64,000 bases of DNA from UBA11889 sp002313255 (GTDB lineage Bacteria; Pseudomonadota; Gammaproteobacteria; Pseudomonadales; Azotimanducaceae): positions 40,385 through 104,384 of the forward strand of contig CAJWQX010000001.1 of NCBI GenBank assembly GCA_913045265.1, given 5' to 3'. How positions within the stretch are numbered: the stretch's first letter is position 1; every line of letters begins with the position of its first letter. The notes beneath the pieces are model-generated. The model saw only the letters and a program-made list of their open reading frames with translations, did no database searches and was not told the DNA's origin. This document shows, piece by piece, positions 1 through 7,750 of this stretch. The translations under genes and the position numbers were made by a program.

Positions 1-2
1 CA

Positions 3-194
3 CTTGCCGCTATCACCATCGACGCCGCCTACGTGCTCGGGATGGAGGACGAGATTGGTAGTTTGCGAGCCGGGAAAAGCGCGGACTTCACAGTTCTCGA
101 TGCTGATCCATATGCTGTTGGTGGGGAAGGCCTAAAGGATATCGCCATTGCCGCAACGGTGTTCAAAGGCACCCCCTACCTTATCAATGGCTGA
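3..194 (+). CDS. Amidohydrolase, C-terminal end (gene starts left of window)
   Basis: Open from the left edge to TGA at 192-194, giving 63 residues. The stretch with I-T-I-D-A-A and then E-I-G-S-L-R-A-G-K-S-A-D-F-T-V-L-D is the conserved tail of amidohydrolase-3 (YtcJ-like) metal-dependent hydrolases, where the chain returns to the small beta-sandwich domain. The catalytic barrel lies outside the window, so the substrate cannot be named. The last codons overlap the start of the downstream CobW gene by 8 nt, which implies co-transcription and translational coupling. An N-terminal piece of a similar amidohydrolase lies in the opposite orientation at 1104-1517. Confidence 0.8.
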   Translation, partial: LAAITIDAAYVLGMEDEIGSLRAGKSADFTVLDADPYAVGGEGLKDIAIAATVFKGTPYLING

Positions 195-1107
195 GGTCCC
201 TTTTATCGTCATCGGCGGATACCTCGGGGCCGGGAAAACGACATTGATAAATAGGATTCTTGGCGACGATCATGGCCTGCGGGTTGGTGTACTAGTCAAT
301 GATTTCGGCGACATAAACATTGACGCGAAGTTAATTCAGGGTCAGGACGGGCCATTGATTTCTCTCGCCAACGGATGCGTGTGCTGCCGACTCGGAAACG
401 AGCTTGGTTCAGGTATAGAGACACTTTTAAATGTCGCACCAACTCTCGATGCGGTGCTGGTGGAAACCAGCGGTGTCGCGTACCCAGCAAAGATAGCTTC
501 ATATGCAAAAACCTGGCCCGGTCTTGCGCCTGGCGGAACGCTTGTTATGGCCGACGCTAACCGGATCCAGCACTTGGCGTTGGATAAGTTCGTTGGCCCG
601 CTGGTCATCGAGCAGCTCCGCCAAGCTGACAGAGTCCTAGTCACAAAACTCGAAAAAGACAACGACTGGCCATCAGTTCAACGTTGGATTAACGCGCAAG
701 CACCGGATGTTTCTATCATGCAAAGCCACGAATTCGCCTCGCAACTTCTATTCGAAATTCCTGCGTCCAACCATTCTCCAGTAGTCAGTGCCGACGTGAC
801 GTTCGAAGCGAAAACATTCACTACGAGCGATTCCCTGGATCTGGACGACATCGAGAGTTGGCTCGTCAGTCTTCCCCCGGAAATACACCGAATAAAGGGA
901 ATTTTCTACAACGCAGGTGACCCAAAGCACCGATGGGTCATTCAAGGAGTGGGACGACAAAGAACCATCTCGACGGGGGAAGCTTGGGGCAAAAGTCCAA
1001 AGCAAACCGAAATCGTAGTGATTTGGCCAACATCGCTTACGCCTAAATTTCCTGATGGAATTCTAGAGGACTCCACTGGACTGCAACCCAACCGAAAATC
1101 CCCTTAG
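187..1107 (+). CDS. CobW/COG0523-family GTPase (putative metallochaperone)
   Basis: 306 residues from the ATG at 187, which sits inside the end of the preceding amidohydrolase gene; an earlier in-frame start at 148 would add 13 residues without family resemblance. The P-loop G-Y-L-G-A-G-K-T is at residues 11-18, the metal-binding motif C-V-C-C at 64-67, and the E-T-S-G switch region near 93. A CobW C-terminal domain follows, with R-I-K-G-I-F-Y typical of the family. The usual N-K-x-D guanine motif reads T-K-L-E-K-D here, a divergent form. COG0523 proteins are GTP-driven chaperones that insert Zn, Co or other metals into client enzymes. Overlap with a metal-dependent amidohydrolase suggests, but does not prove, that the hydrolase is the client. 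Confidence 0.88.
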   Translation: MAEVPFIVIGGYLGAGKTTLINRILGDDHGLRVGVLVNDFGDINIDAKLIQGQDGPLISLANGCVCCRLGNELGSGIETLLNVAPTLDAVLVETSGVAYPAKIASYAKTWPGLAPGGTLVMADANRIQHLALDKFVGPLVIEQLRQADRVLVTKLEKDNDWPSVQRWINAQAPDVSIMQSHEFASQLLFEIPASNHSPVVSADVTFEAKTFTTSDSLDLDDIESWLVSLPPEIHRIKGIFYNAGDPKHRWVIQGVGRQRTISTGEAWGKSPKQTEIVVIWPTSLTPKFPDGILEDSTGLQPNRKSP

Positions 1108-1517
1108 CCAAAGAGATGACCGTCCTGCATACCTGGATCGTAACCCCATGCAACAACTGCTTCGGTACGATCTTTGGATAACGAATTCAATCGCGAAAGC
1201 ACGGCTTCCCGATTTGGTAAACCCTTCAAAGGTTTCCCGTTTGGGTCGGTTGAATCGATCGGACCAACGTAATTCAGCCCCATATAGGTCTCGGATAGAC
1301 GCAGGTGGGTATGCGGGTCAATAAACCCCGGCAGTATTACTTTGTCAGCAAAAGTCTCATCAATATCGTGGGGGACCCTTCGCAACCACGGCCGCATTGA
1401 TTCCAGTGACCCTACCGATACAATTTTTCCATCACCAACGGCAACCGCGTTGGCCACCGGTCGACCCGGGTCCATCGTTCGGATCCGAGCTGCTGTAAAC
1501 ACTCTTAATCGCTGCAT
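1104..1517 (-). pseudogene. Truncated YtcJ-like amidohydrolase, N-terminal fragment
   Basis: About 137 residues from ATG 1517 (an upstream start at 1532 is also possible). The start reads as the N-terminal sandwich strand of amidohydrolase-3 proteins (A-V-G-D-G-K-I-V-S-V-G), followed by the first metal-binding motif P-G-F-I-D-P-H-T-H. Family members are about 500-560 residues; this one ends at TAA after W-G-Y-D-P-G-M, so most of the metal site and the whole barrel are missing. No continuation is visible in any frame beyond 1104, where the cobW-like gene ends on the other strand and the two stops overlap. It is best read as a remnant left by a deletion or inversion. Confidence 0.7.
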
Positions 1518-1556
1518 GAAATTACGCGCCAATTCAAAGATCTCGGAAACAACACG

Positions 1557-1570
1557 GCGTAGATCTACGC
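1557..1570. promoter_or_regulatory. 14-bp perfect palindrome in the divergent spacer
   Basis: The half-site GCGTAGA is followed by its exact complement. It lies between the amidohydrolase fragment and the PhzF gene, a position suited to an operator, but no binding protein can be named. Confidence 0.3.
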
Positions 1571-1713
1571 GCTACGTTGGCGCGCGTCTGCATCATTATT
1601 ACGAAACAATCCGTTTGCGTCCCGAAGTCCCTCCCGATAAAACAGGTCAAGACCATCCTCTGGTACATTACTGCAGGTTACGCGAACGCACCCTGATCAA
1701 ATGGAATCCTGGA

Positions 1714-2499
1714 TTGAGACTGCCCATCTATTACGTTGACGTATTCACTGAGAAACTTTTCCAGGGCAATCCTGCCGCAGTCGTCACTGTCACTGAAAGC
1801 CTCGACACTACGACCATGCAATCCATAGCTTTCGAAAATAATCTGTCAGAAACGGCATTCGTATTGGTCGCGACGATGCCATTCTTGATTCGGTGGTTTT
1901 CCCCTTTGGTGGAAGTTGATCTGTGCGGCCATGCGACTCTCGCAAGTGCACGCATTCTCTTTGATAACCACCTACCACCGAATTCTTCACGCGTTAATTT
2001 CTCGGCGAAAAGAGGTTCCCTGAGCGCGTTCAAAAGGGACGACTTGATCTACTTGGATTTTCCCGCGGAGAACCCCGCGGCCGAGAAAAAAAACAAGAAC
2101 CTCGCGCAGGCATTAGGCGCAGAACCCATCGAGTTGTACAAAGGCCAAGACGATTTCCTGGCAGTCTTTGAGAGTGAGAAGGCCATCCACGCCATCGACC
2201 CGGACTTCAGTTTACTTGCCAAACTAGAGTGCAGGGGCGTTATCGTCACGGCACCAGGGGACCAAGTGGACTTTGTCTCTCGTTTTTTCGCCCCGAGAAC
2301 GGGCGTCCCGGAAGACCCTGTGACAGGGTCCACACATACGTTCATGGTGCCCTATTGGGCCCGTAAAACCGGTAAAACCGAGTTCACCGCAGCGCAGCTG
2401 TCGCAACGATCTGGGCGCCTTTATTGCGAGTTGAGCGGTTCCCGAGTATTCATTGGCGGCCACACAAAAAAATATCTGCAAGGCGAAATATCCATCTAG
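1714..2499 (+). CDS. PhzF-family isomerase/epimerase
   Basis: About 261 residues if translation begins at TTG 1714, which gives M-R-L-P-I-Y-Y-V-D-V-F-T and matches the usual PhzF N-terminus. The open frame runs further upstream, but that sequence has no family resemblance and lies opposite the amidohydrolase fragment. The catalytic glutamate motif S-E-T-A-F is at about residue 45 (Glu46), C-G-H-A-T near 75, and the second-half motif E-D-P-V-T-G-S near 210. These are the hallmarks of the two-lobed diaminopimelate-epimerase fold. PhzF relatives such as YddE isomerise small cyclic or amino-acid-like substrates, and the substrate here is unknown. An ATG at 1701 is out of frame. Confidence 0.85.
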   Translation: MRLPIYYVDVFTEKLFQGNPAAVVTVTESLDTTTMQSIAFENNLSETAFVLVATMPFLIRWFSPLVEVDLCGHATLASARILFDNHLPPNSSRVNFSAKRGSLSAFKRDDLIYLDFPAENPAAEKKNKNLAQALGAEPIELYKGQDDFLAVFESEKAIHAIDPDFSLLAKLECRGVIVTAPGDQVDFVSRFFAPRTGVPEDPVTGSTHTFMVPYWARKTGKTEFTAAQLSQRSGRLYCELSGSRVFIGGHTKKYLQGEISI

Positions 2500-2573
2500 C
2501 ACGCAGTGGCAAGACCGACGCAAGACTGTGTTTTCCACAAGGCCCATCGAGCGTGTCTCGTAATTCGGCGAGC

Positions 2574-3215
2574 CTATCCCCAACGTTCAAAAAAAGTAAC
2601 GTCTTCAGCCCGGCGTCTTGTGACCGGCCCAAAATTGCCCATCGGGTAACCGATGGGAACGGTCACCACAACGCCATAATCCCGAGGAATGTCAAAATAT
2701 GTATGTAGCTCTTCCTCGAACATCTGGTGCATGGTCGTTAGTGCCGCGCCAAGTCCCAAAGCTCGACACGCCAATAGGATGTTTTGTACACACGGATAAA
2801 CCGACCCGTAGTTTGGCGGGCCCTCGCCGACACGTTCGTGCTCCGGGACCTTAAACGGCCAGTCGCATTTTCCACAAACGAATAATAGATACGGTACTTC
2901 ATGCATGTGGTCGATTTGATAATACAGGGCCTTCAATTGGCGACCGGGGTCTTCCCTGCGCCGGGAAGCGCCTCGCGCCAGCGCCGACCGTTTCTCAATC
3001 GCGCGCTTGTATTGATCGGCAAACCATTTCTTGCCGGCGGGCTCTGAGACCAACACAAATCGCCACGGCTGGGTATTTTGGCCAGAGGGAGCCTGCACAC
3101 CGGCGTTCAGGACTTTCCAAATCAACTCCATTGGAACCGGATCAGATTTCAACCTTCGCATCGCACGAACGTTACCGACCAGGTCGAAAAACCCCGGGTT
3201 GGTGTTTTCAGCCAT
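2574..3215 (-). CDS. Nitroreductase-family FMN oxidoreductase
   Basis: 213 residues from ATG 3215. This start is chosen over the in-frame ATG at 3236 because GGGAGG stands six bases upstream of it. The sequence has the nitroreductase pattern: R-A-M-R-R-L near the start (FMN phosphate contact), A-P-S-G-Q-N-T-Q-P-W-R-F in the first third, and A-L-G-L-G-A-A-L-T-T in the last third. Such enzymes use FMN and NAD(P)H to reduce nitro groups, quinones, enones or iodotyrosine-like substrates. The gene converges on PhzF and is divergent from the structured spacer at 3216-3734. The physiological substrate is not apparent. Confidence 0.88.
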   Translation of the reverse strand: MAENTNPGFFDLVGNVRAMRRLKSDPVPMELIWKVLNAGVQAPSGQNTQPWRFVLVSEPAGKKWFADQYKRAIEKRSALARGASRRREDPGRQLKALYYQIDHMHEVPYLLFVCGKCDWPFKVPEHERVGEGPPNYGSVYPCVQNILLACRALGLGAALTTMHQMFEEELHTYFDIPRDYGVVVTVPIGYPMGNFGPVTRRRAEDVTFFERWG

Positions 3216-3398
3216 CGAATGCCTCCCACTATTCATGCCAAGATTGCGCGATACATCGCGCGCATCGATTAAGACGCGAAGTGAGCATACGAAAGCGAAC
3301 CCCTCCTCGTCATACGATCAACTTGCCCGTCCGAAACCTGAGACGCATGTCGGCTCATCTCAGTTTCAACTCTGCTTGCTACGCGAACAATACGGAAC

Positions 3399-3427
3399 CT
3401 TTGACCGGTTAGCGGGTCAAAGTCTTT
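3399..3427 (+). terminator. Hairpin with short T-rich tail
   Basis: CTTTGACC (3399-3406) pairs perfectly with GGTCAAAG (3415-3422) around an 8-nt loop and is followed by TCTTT. This is the shape of a weak intrinsic terminator on the plus strand. No upstream plus-strand gene is known, so it would end either a small RNA or a leader transcript. Confidence 0.4.
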
Positions 3428-3462
3428 AGAAACGAATACTGACCAAGAAGAAATTTCAGTTC

Positions 3463-3507
3463 GGGGCTCACAGGTATCTCTCTCCCCTCCCAACGCCTGT
3501 GAGCCCC
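3463..3507 (+). promoter_or_regulatory. Strong 12-bp GC-rich hairpin in leader
   Basis: GGGGCTCACAGG (3463-3474) pairs perfectly with CCTGTGAGCCCC (3496-3507) around a 21-nt pyrimidine-rich loop. A second hairpin (GACACT/AGTGTC, 3515-3532) follows at once. A 12-bp perfect stem is far above chance, but the large loop and absence of a long U-run argue against a plain terminator. It could be a structured leader or part of a small RNA. Confidence 0.45.
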
Positions 3508-3734
3508 CCTTTCAGACACTGCTTCGAGTGTCCGCGTTTAAAACTACTGCAGGCTTAGGTCGCCGTCAAAGCAAAGTTCATGGCCGCGCATCCCAATACA
3601 GACTTAAGCCTCGCTTAAACGGACCTGCCAGCTCACAACGCATGGCCTATGCTTTGATTGATAGTAATGAAGTTCTTGGCGACACTATCGAAACGGGTAA
3701 AATGTTTTGTCTTGAATTTAGACGGATCCGACAA

Positions 3735-4649
3735 ATGAACGTCACACCTACCGATGCCACGCTAGGCGCAGTCGTAACAGAGGTGAACCTTGCAAACCTG
3801 ACGGACGATCTTTGGGAGTCGATCCATGCCAACTTCCTGGAGTACGGCGTTCTGATTTTTCCCGGCCAGCACTTGTCCGAACAGGCACAAGGCCAGTTTG
3901 CCTTACGTTTCGGCAATGCGGAAAAGATGCATCCGCAACAACCGGGTCCATCAGTCCAACTATCGAACCAAAAAGCCAACGGCGAAATGGTTGATCCAGA
4001 AGACCAAGGGTACCGTCTTTTAAAAGGCAATGAAGGCTGGCACACGGACAGTACCTACATGCCGCTTGCTGCGAAAGCCGGCATGCTCGCGGCACTGGTC
4101 GTACCGCCGGAAAACGGTGAAACCGAGTTTGCTGATATGCGAGCTGCGTGGGATGAGTTAGATGACGACACCCAGAAAAAACTCGAGGAACTCTCTGCTT
4201 ATCATTCGCTCTATTACTCGCAATCAAGGGACGGGTTCAATCACACGACCGACCACAGTTACGGGCTTCATGTTAAAGGCGCTCCGCTTCGACCCATCGT
4301 CAAGACGCACCCCGAGACCGGACGCAAATCCATCTACACTGGGCGTCACGCCTACGGAATTCCAGGAATGAGCCCGCAAGCGTCGGAATCACTACTATCC
4401 GATCTCTTGGACAATGCCTGCCAGCCTCCGAGAACCTATAAACATACATGGTGTATTGGCGACATCGCCGTTTGGGATAATCGTTGCGTCATGCATCGAG
4501 CGAGGCCGTACGACACCAACCAACCTCGCATACTCAGAGCATCACGAATTTCTGGCGAGCCGGAATCGGAACTTGCGCCAACCTTCGCAGATCATCGGGC
4601 GAGCGATTTTCGCCCCTCGTCGAACAACGAATTCTCTCTGTCCAGCTAG
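3735..4649 (+). CDS. TauD/TfdA-family Fe(II)/2-oxoglutarate dioxygenase
   Basis: 304 residues from ATG 3735; an in-frame ATG at 3702 would add 11. The iron-binding H-T-D is at residues 103-105, the distal His is His254 in C-V-M-H-R-A-R-P-Y-D, and an arginine for 2-oxoglutarate follows in P-R-I-L-R-A-S. Family members hydroxylate taurine, 2,4-D, alpha-ketoglutarate-linked sulfonates or similar small acids. It is a clear paralogue of 56987-57841 (shared W-H-x-D-S-T-Y-M-P, A-Y-H-S-L and G-R-H-A-Y-G-I-P-G-M) but carries about 20 extra C-terminal residues. It ends with TAG directly before, and in the same frame as, the PhyH coding sequence. Confidence 0.9.
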   Translation: MNVTPTDATLGAVVTEVNLANLTDDLWESIHANFLEYGVLIFPGQHLSEQAQGQFALRFGNAEKMHPQQPGPSVQLSNQKANGEMVDPEDQGYRLLKGNEGWHTDSTYMPLAAKAGMLAALVVPPENGETEFADMRAAWDELDDDTQKKLEELSAYHSLYYSQSRDGFNHTTDHSYGLHVKGAPLRPIVKTHPETGRKSIYTGRHAYGIPGMSPQASESLLSDLLDNACQPPRTYKHTWCIGDIAVWDNRCVMHRARPYDTNQPRILRASRISGEPESELAPTFADHRASDFRPSSNNEFSLSS

Positions 4650-4661
4650 GATTCCGTCATT
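4648..4661 (+). promoter_or_regulatory. Putative Shine-Dalgarno and ATT start for PhyH
   Basis: AGGA (4648-4651) overlaps the TAG of TauD and lies seven bases before ATT at 4659. Protein-like sequence (P-I-P-Q-E-F-T-Q-E-A-I-E) begins here, while the frame holds no ATG, GTG or TTG until 4764. This makes ATT the best, though unusual, start. Confidence 0.4.
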
Positions 4662-5756
4662 CCCATTCCGCAGGAATTCACTCAAGAGGCGATCGAGACC
4701 GCCTCTGAAGACGCCTTTTTACCGTTCAAGGAATTTCTCGAATGCCAGGAACCATACAAGTCGATGCTCGCCAACAACCCGTGGCTTCAGGGCCCAGCAG
4801 AAGATGACGAGCTTGTTTGGGGGGAAGGTAAGTTCTACGACACGACGGTTCCCAGAAAGCATTCTTATTGGAAGAATTACGATTTACCAACGCCGACCAA
4901 AGACCTGAACCAACTGCGACACGACTTTTTCGACTGGGGCTTTTGCCTAATCGAGGACGCGATCGGCGAAGAATCCCGTGTCGTGCTTCGAGCTCGCCTA
5001 GAAGAACAAGCCGAAGCTGAACGCATCGCGAAAATTGCCCACTTCACTCCGTTCTTCCAAATCGTCTGGTATCTCATCAACAAAGGTGAGTGTTTCCGGC
5101 GCTGCATTGAACACGACCCAGAATGGATCCAAGGGGGCCGTGTCATCGAACAGCTGCTGAACGAGTTTTTAGGTACACGTTGGTACAGCTATAGCATGGC
5201 TGGGAATATCTCCTACCCGGGATGCAAACCACAGTCACTTCACCAGGACCAGGGGGCCATCCTGCCGCTGCAAACGCCGCAATCGCCGGTGTTAGTCAAC
5301 ACCATGTACATCCTCCAAGACGTCAACGAAAAAAATGGCGGAACACTATTAATCCCAAGCTCCCACCGGATTCTTTCCGAAGCAGGAAGTGGTGGTGAGG
5401 TTGGAAAGCTGCCCCCAGCGATCAATCTGGAAGCCCCAGCAGGTACCGTGATGCTCTTTGATGGGAGGACATTACATGGCACCGGCGCTAACCGATCAAA
5501 AGAATGGCGCTACGTAATGACTCAAGCTAACAACAAGACGTGGCTTCGTCAGCAAGAGAGTTGGATGCTCATGGTCAGCCCCGACATCATCGCTAACGCG
5601 AGCGATAAGCTGTTGCGTCGAATGGGCCTGAGCAAAAACGCGTTGAAGGTTCGGCAAGAACTGGAGAACGGTGCATTTAACCCCGTGGGCGAGCTGACAA
5701 GAGAAATAGCAGAAAAGCTCGAACCGAATACCTACAGTGTCAGTCAACCGATTTAG
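4659..5756 (+). CDS. PhyH-family Fe(II)/2-oxoglutarate dioxygenase
   Basis: 365 residues if started at ATT 4659, or 330 from the first ATG at 4764. The residues encoded before 4764 (E-A-I-E-T-A-S-E-D-A-F-L-P-F-K-E-F) look genuinely coding, so a start upstream of that ATG is likely. The iron motif H-Q-D lies at residues 160-162 counted from the ATG, the distal histidine near 238 in L-H-G-T-G-A-N-R, and the double-stranded beta-helix core between. Phytanoyl-CoA-dioxygenase relatives hydroxylate diverse small molecules and acyl-CoAs. The gene follows TauD in the same frame and precedes the GrdB-like selenoprotein by 87 bp, so the three probably form one operon. Confidence 0.88.
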   Translation: MPIPQEFTQEAIETASEDAFLPFKEFLECQEPYKSMLANNPWLQGPAEDDELVWGEGKFYDTTVPRKHSYWKNYDLPTPTKDLNQLRHDFFDWGFCLIEDAIGEESRVVLRARLEEQAEAERIAKIAHFTPFFQIVWYLINKGECFRRCIEHDPEWIQGGRVIEQLLNEFLGTRWYSYSMAGNISYPGCKPQSLHQDQGAILPLQTPQSPVLVNTMYILQDVNEKNGGTLLIPSSHRILSEAGSGGEVGKLPPAINLEAPAGTVMLFDGRTLHGTGANRSKEWRYVMTQANNKTWLRQQESWMLMVSPDIIANASDKLLRRMGLSKNALKVRQELENGAFNPVGELTREIAEKLEPNTYSVSQPI

Positions 5757-5843
5757 GTCGTTGGCTTTGGACACCACGTGCAAAAGTAACGATCACCACA
5801 CGAATGAACCTTTCAACTCATTGAATACGCAAGGAGGAGGGAC

Positions 5844-6986
5844 ATGGCAGACAGGCAGGTAAAGGAGATGGCGGAAGATGTCGAGGCGCCCATATTCAAC
5901 ACGACCGCTTTCACGACGCCACCCGATCTAAGCCAAGCCAAGGTGGCGATCGTCACGTCGGCCTCCCTTCATCATGCCGACCAAGACGATTTCGCTCCCA
6001 ACGATAGCGGGTTCCGTGTACTGGACGGAAAAAGACGCGATTACCAAACCGGCCACTGGAGTCCAAATTTTGACAGCGTTGGTTTCGCAAGCGATATCAA
6101 CACCATTATTCCCTTGGATCGGCTCGACGAACTCGAGTCTCAAGGAACCATCGGGCAAGTGTCCGAATCGCACCTGTCCTACGCTGGTAATCAGTTTGAT
6201 CTGACAGCAATCCGAATGGATAGTGGCCCTGCCGGTGCCATTTTGCTGAAGGAGCAAGGCGTCGATGTTGTTCTACTTACCCCAGTGTGACCCTTGTGCA
6301 CGCGTACCGTGAGTACGCTTGCGCACGTCTTCGAAGCACACGGAATTGCAACCGTCGCATTCGGCTCGATAAGAAAACAAATCGAAGGCGCCGCTCCTCC
6401 TCGAGGACTCTGGTGCGATTTCCCTCTTGGTCGACCATTAGGAAAACCCGGCGATCCCGCGTTCCAGCATCGAGTACTAGAACACGCATTCCGATTACTA
6501 CAAGCCGAAGGGCCCGTTTTGGAAGACTTTGAAGAGGCAGTCACCGACGGAAACGAGGTTCTCAGTTGTCCATTGCCACCACGTAGCAATAACGATCTGC
6601 ATCCCGCCATCGACGAAGCTCGTGGTCTCCGTCCCGCGTACGAAAGGGCCGTCAAACAATTCGGTAATCACTCAGGGACCGGGCGAGTTGTTGACGCCGA
6701 CGGCATCGAAGACGCTCTCCTATCGTTAATTCAAGTCGCGAACGGGACCCCTTGGAAAGAAGCCGGTATACCCGGTATCCCTGCCCGAGTCGCGCAAGAT
6801 ATTCGCGGTTATTACGAAATGGCTGCGTTAGGACTTAGTGATCACATTCCCGCTGCTTGGTCAGGGACCCGATGGTTTTTCGATAACACCGAAGGCGGGA
6901 AACTCTTGTTGGAAGCTCGATCTGAAATGCGGGAAGCCGGTGAAAAGCAACCGATTTGGTTCTACATGGCGCCCGGAGATCGTTAA
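5844..6986 (+). CDS. GrdB-like selenoprotein with in-frame UGA (Sec149)
   Basis: 380 residues including selenocysteine, from ATG 5844 preceded by the strong site GGAGGAGGG. UGA at 6288-6290 interrupts the frame in L-L-T-P-V-U-P-L-C, and the reading continues without another stop for 231 codons. The second half begins with an amphipathic helix and A-H-G-I-A-T-V-A and contains D-F-P-L-G-R-P-L-G-K-P-G-D-P, family features of glycine/sarcosine/betaine reductase selenoprotein B (GrdB/PrdB) relatives. In this family the site is U or C in a U-x-x-C pair. A SECIS-like hairpin follows the UGA. In GrdB the Sec attacks a carbonyl- or substrate-bound carbon to cleave C-N bonds; the aerobic short homologues are uncharacterised. 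Requires SelA-D and selC elsewhere. Confidence 0.88.
6296..6326 (+). promoter_or_regulatory. SECIS-like hairpin after UGA 6288-6290
   Basis: An inner stem GCGTAC/GTACGC (6302-6307 with 6313-6318) closes the 5-nt loop CGTGA. An outer stem GTGC/GCAC (6296-6299 with 6323-6326) is separated by an internal loop. The loop carries G-U with its G 19 nt after the UGA, which fits the spacing and loop-G requirement of bacterial SECIS elements recognised by SelB. Confidence 0.65.
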
Positions 6987-7091
6987 CCATTTATCGTGTT
7001 CTCGCGGCCACAGACGCCTGCTTCGGACTGCCCCAAGAACGATACGATAGTTCTGATCTCCTCCGTGGTCTAACCCGTCCGGAACTCCGTT

Positions 7092-7307
7092 CTACGGAAA
7101 AATATTGACTGCACCTGTATCTGGGCTCGAACCGTTTCCGGGTTCAAGCGTCGACTCTACGCCCCAAGTACGCTCGGCAAGCGACGCGCAACCGCCACAT
7201 CCGTATCCCAAACCAGTCGTCGCACGAATACCTGCGAGGGTTTCTCCGTTCGCAATGCGAGACTCGATATCTTCCTTCGTTACTAGAAAGCAGTAACAGA
7301 TAATCAT
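7092..7307 (-). CDS. BFD-like [2Fe-2S]-binding protein
   Basis: 71 residues from ATG 7307. The N-terminal M-I-I-C-Y-C-F-L-V-T-K-E-D-I-E and the later G-C-G-G-C give the C-x-C...C-x-x-C cluster pattern of bacterioferritin-associated-ferredoxin-like domains. These domains also occur as small partners or modules of nitrite reductase, CopZ and amino-acid oxidases. A low-complexity tail of about 20 residues follows the domain. It converges on the GrdB-like selenoprotein gene, so a role as its electron carrier is possible but purely positional. Confidence 0.75.
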   Translation of the reverse strand: MIICYCFLVTKEDIESRIANGETLAGIRATTGLGYGCGGCASLAERTWGVESTLEPGNGSSPDTGAVNIFP

Positions 7308-7448
7308 CGACTCATCATACTAGATCGTGATCTTTTCTCTGCAATCGCACGCGATCTCGCCTCACGTACTTCAGTCTCAGCGATCTTCCTTGACCAGCAA
7401 CGGCTACGGTCGATAGGCGTACCGACCGGTTACATAAGCGTTTACGGC

Positions 7449-7745
7449 ATGTTGCGACGAAAGTTCCGTACGTTACGAAGTACGGGAGATGCCTTGCTCG
7501 CCAAGAAAAATACACTCGGGGTTATTGACAGTGTGAAGAGGATTGGACGCAGCCACTGGATTCTTGGAAACCTAATTTTCCTCTGCGCCGGCTGTGCAGC
7601 GCCCCGGAAGTATGACAAATCCGAGGTTTATTTCGCCGACGAAACGATATGCCATCCGTATCGCGTACCCATCGAGTGTGCGGACGGACACTGTGTTCCC
7701 AATGCCAGGCGTGAAGTTGATTGCGAAATACGCCGGAGTAAATAA
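7449..7745 (+). CDS. Small putative lipoprotein, function unknown
   Basis: 98 residues from ATG 7449, or 70 from GTG 7533, which gives a conventional short lipoprotein signal: a few basic residues, a hydrophobic stretch I-L-G-N-L-I-F-L, then the lipobox C-A-G-C. The mature part has four further cysteines in a compact stretch (C-H-P, E-C-A, H-C-V, D-C-E), suggesting two disulfides in an envelope protein. No family is recognised. It ends just before the stop of the convergent esterase. Confidence 0.5.
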   Translation: MLRRKFRTLRSTGDALLAKKNTLGVIDSVKRIGRSHWILGNLIFLCAGCAAPRKYDKSEVYFADETICHPYRVPIECADGHCVPNARREVDCEIRRSK

Positions 7746-7750
7746 GCAAA

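Larger units (their letters stand above)
3216..3734. other. 519-bp spacer with several hairpins, no gene seen
   Basis: No convincing coding sequence occurs between the nitroreductase start and the TauD gene; reading frames crossing it have no protein character until about 3700. It contains a dyad at 3246-3261 (GCGCGAT/ATCGCGC) close to the nitroreductase start, and three plus-strand hairpins at 3399-3422, 3463-3507 and 3515-3532. It may hold a small RNA or a regulated leader for the TauD-PhyH-selenoprotein genes. Confidence 0.5.

Noticed and set aside
3463..3507. tRNA or riboswitch in the strong hairpin region
   Set aside because: No cloverleaf, no CCA-type acceptor stem and no known riboswitch core could be recognised; only the hairpin is supported.
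6288..6290. UGA as a frameshift/pseudogene mark in the GrdB-like gene
   Set aside because: The frame is intact on both sides, the residue is the family's Sec/Cys position, and two other genes show the same pattern.
7315..7515. 66-codon minus-strand reading frame
   Set aside because: No recognisable features, and its right part lies opposite the start of the small lipoprotein gene.
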